64,000 bases of DNA, taken from NCBI RefSeq assembly GCF_001613385.1, contig NZ_BDCG01000004.1, forward strand, positions 480,038 through 544,037, read 5' to 3'. Each line of letters starts with the position of its first letter. The stretch's first letter is position 1. Source of the stretch: Nocardia flavorosea NBRC 108225 (GTDB lineage Bacteria; Actinomycetota; Actinomycetes; Mycobacteriales; Mycobacteriaceae). A program made the translations under genes and the position numbers. The notes below the pieces were generated by a model, which was not told the DNA's origin, made no database searches, and saw only the letters and a list, made by a program, of their open reading frames with translations. Shown here piece after piece: positions 63,832 to 64,000 of the stretch.

Positions 63832-64000
63832 GTGAGCGTGCAGGTGGTGAAGCGGTCGTACCGGTATCGCTTCTATCCCACCGAGGAGCAGAAAGATCAG
63901 CTCGCTCGCACGTTCGGCTGTGTCCGTTACGTATACAACCGAGCCTTGGCGGAACGGTCGCGAGCGTGGTTCCAAGAACAACGCCGAATCTCGTATGCCG
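63832..64000 (+). CDS. TnpB/OrfB-like protein, truncated by window edge
   Basis: The first 56 residues only: VQVVKRSYRYRFYPTEEQKD, then ARTFGCVRYVYNRALAER, the N-terminal HTH of the OrfB_IS605 family. TnpB proteins are RNA-guided nucleases in studied members. The gene continues past 64000, so length and active-site residues cannot be judged. No TnpA is visible upstream. Confidence 0.8.
   Translation, partial: MSVQVVKRSYRYRFYPTEEQKDQLARTFGCVRYVYNRALAERSRAWFQEQRRISYA

Overview
The window is high-GC actinobacterial DNA and most resembles a mycolic-acid bacterium close to Nocardia or Rhodococcus. The clues are an EspR-like regulator, a KstR-type sterol catabolism regulon, a complete mce4 importer operon, PhoPR, EspG and other type VII secretion accessory proteins, an MbtH protein and OtsA. 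Names come from remembered families and gene order in Mycobacterium tuberculosis; no search was run.

Left edge (1-3013): the end of a Pro/Ala-rich membrane protein, an ImmA/IrrE-type metallopeptidase and a multi-pass membrane protein are coupled on the plus strand and face an EspR-like regulator. Sterol block 1 (3014-14700): divergent fadA5 and cyp125, a WYL-regulator/VOC/aldo-keto reductase unit, then a minus-strand operon (two-domain DUF35 protein, ltp4, ltp3, LLM oxidoreductase, SnoaL protein) diverging from a second LLM oxidoreductase.

Accessory insert (14.7-29 kb): a RHH/PIN toxin-antitoxin pair, a decayed DUF4143 ATPase, a 23-bp tandem repeat, an IS110 element with a long structured leader, two clusters of type VII secretion accessory or substrate-like proteins, a WhiJ-like XRE/DUF397 module with a duplicated DUF397 gene, a VapBC pair, an ECF sigma factor with a SnoaL tail and a VOC protein.

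Sterol block 2 (29.3-50.3 kb): divergent echA19 and fadD19, a short accessory stretch (Phd-Doc, HxlR/SDR, hydrolase pseudogene, small secreted protein, SUFU protein), fadE26-fadE27, a [3Fe-4S] ferredoxin, hsd4A, and yrbE4AB-mce4ABCDEF with two mce-associated genes. Seven KstR-like operators (TNNAACNNGTTNNA) lie in the divergent or leader regions of these genes, and an eighth lies before hsd4A. Together the genes import sterols (Mce4), oxidise the side-chain terminus (CYP125), activate it to CoA (FadD19) and shorten it (FadE26/27, EchA19, Hsd4A, FadA5, Ltp3/4).

Right part (50.3-64 kb): an HNH nuclease, tRNA-Thr(UGU), MbtH, an alpha/beta hydrolase, otsA, phoPR with a PhoP-type direct repeat in the leader, a HIT protein, a PH-domain protein, purD, two secreted or envelope peptidoglycan enzymes, a class I/II aminotransferase and the start of a TnpB-like gene running off the edge.
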